A stretch of DNA of 5,643 nt. Source: Chromatiales bacterium (GTDB lineage Bacteria > Pseudomonadota > Gammaproteobacteria > Chromatiales > Chromatiaceae). The DNA is taken from NCBI GenBank assembly GCA_022360595.1, contig JAKSCN010000141.1, forward strand, positions 1-5,643, written 5' to 3'. Below the pieces are notes generated by a model. The model did no database searches and was not told where the DNA came from. It saw only the letters and a list, made by a program, of their open reading frames with translations. Within the stretch, counting starts at the first letter, position 1. Each line of letters begins with the position of its first letter. The translations under genes and the position numbers were made by a program. Below are positions 5,627 to 5,643 of the stretch, one piece after another.

Positions 5627-5643
5627 ATGCCTGGTAAACCCGC
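5627..5643 (+). CDS. Start of a divergent gene, product unknown (5' end only)
   Basis: An ATG at 5627 opens MPGKPA before the window ends. AAGGAGG at 5615-5621, five bases upstream, is a strong ribosome site and supports a real start. Six residues do not permit any family call. Its head-to-head position with the idr operon makes an accessory or regulatory role possible, but this is only context. Confidence 0.6.

Overview
The window carries most of a dissimilatory iodate reductase (Idr) operon, read entirely on the minus strand, plus its upstream regulatory region and the first codons of a divergent plus-strand gene. The assignment rests on gene content. A molybdopterin large subunit of the arsenite-oxidase (AioA) branch and a Tat-exported Rieske small subunit (AioB-like) are co-transcribed with two different exported di-heme MauG/cytochrome-c-peroxidase proteins. 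That four-gene set is the published signature of idrA-idrB-idrP1-idrP2 (Pseudomonas sp. SCT, Denitromonas iodate respirers); ordinary aioBA arsenite oxidase loci lack the peroxidase pair. No residue was tested here, so the substrate remains an inference from family and context.

Layout in the direction of transcription (right to left): about 480 bp of non-coding DNA (5149-5626); a periplasmic di-heme peroxidase (5148-4042); a second di-heme peroxidase that is a predicted lipoprotein (4027-2777); the Rieske subunit (2777-2202); and the molybdenum catalytic subunit (2188 to the window edge, 3' end missing). Junctions are tight: a 14-nt gap, a 1-nt TAATG overlap and a 13-nt gap. Each gene has a strong GGAGG-type ribosome site, so this is one tightly coupled operon with no internal terminator visible.

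The proposed working scheme follows the literature model. The IdrA/IdrB heterodimer folds in the cytoplasm, is exported by Tat using the IdrB signal alone, and reduces iodate in the periplasm with electrons arriving through the Rieske centre. The two di-heme proteins are thought to remove H2O2 made or released during the reaction. One peroxidase appears soluble and the other tethered to a membrane by a lipid and a flexible Ala/Lys/Met-rich linker.

The intergenic region holds a near-consensus FNR/ANR/DNR box at the spacing expected of a class II anaerobic promoter for the operon, a second candidate promoter of the sigma-54 type, and several inverted repeats on the side of the divergent gene. 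Moderate GC in genes, Shine-Dalgarno use, Tat/Sec/lipoprotein signals and the FNR-type site suggest a facultatively anaerobic or denitrifying proteobacterium, most likely gamma; the species cannot be named from this window.
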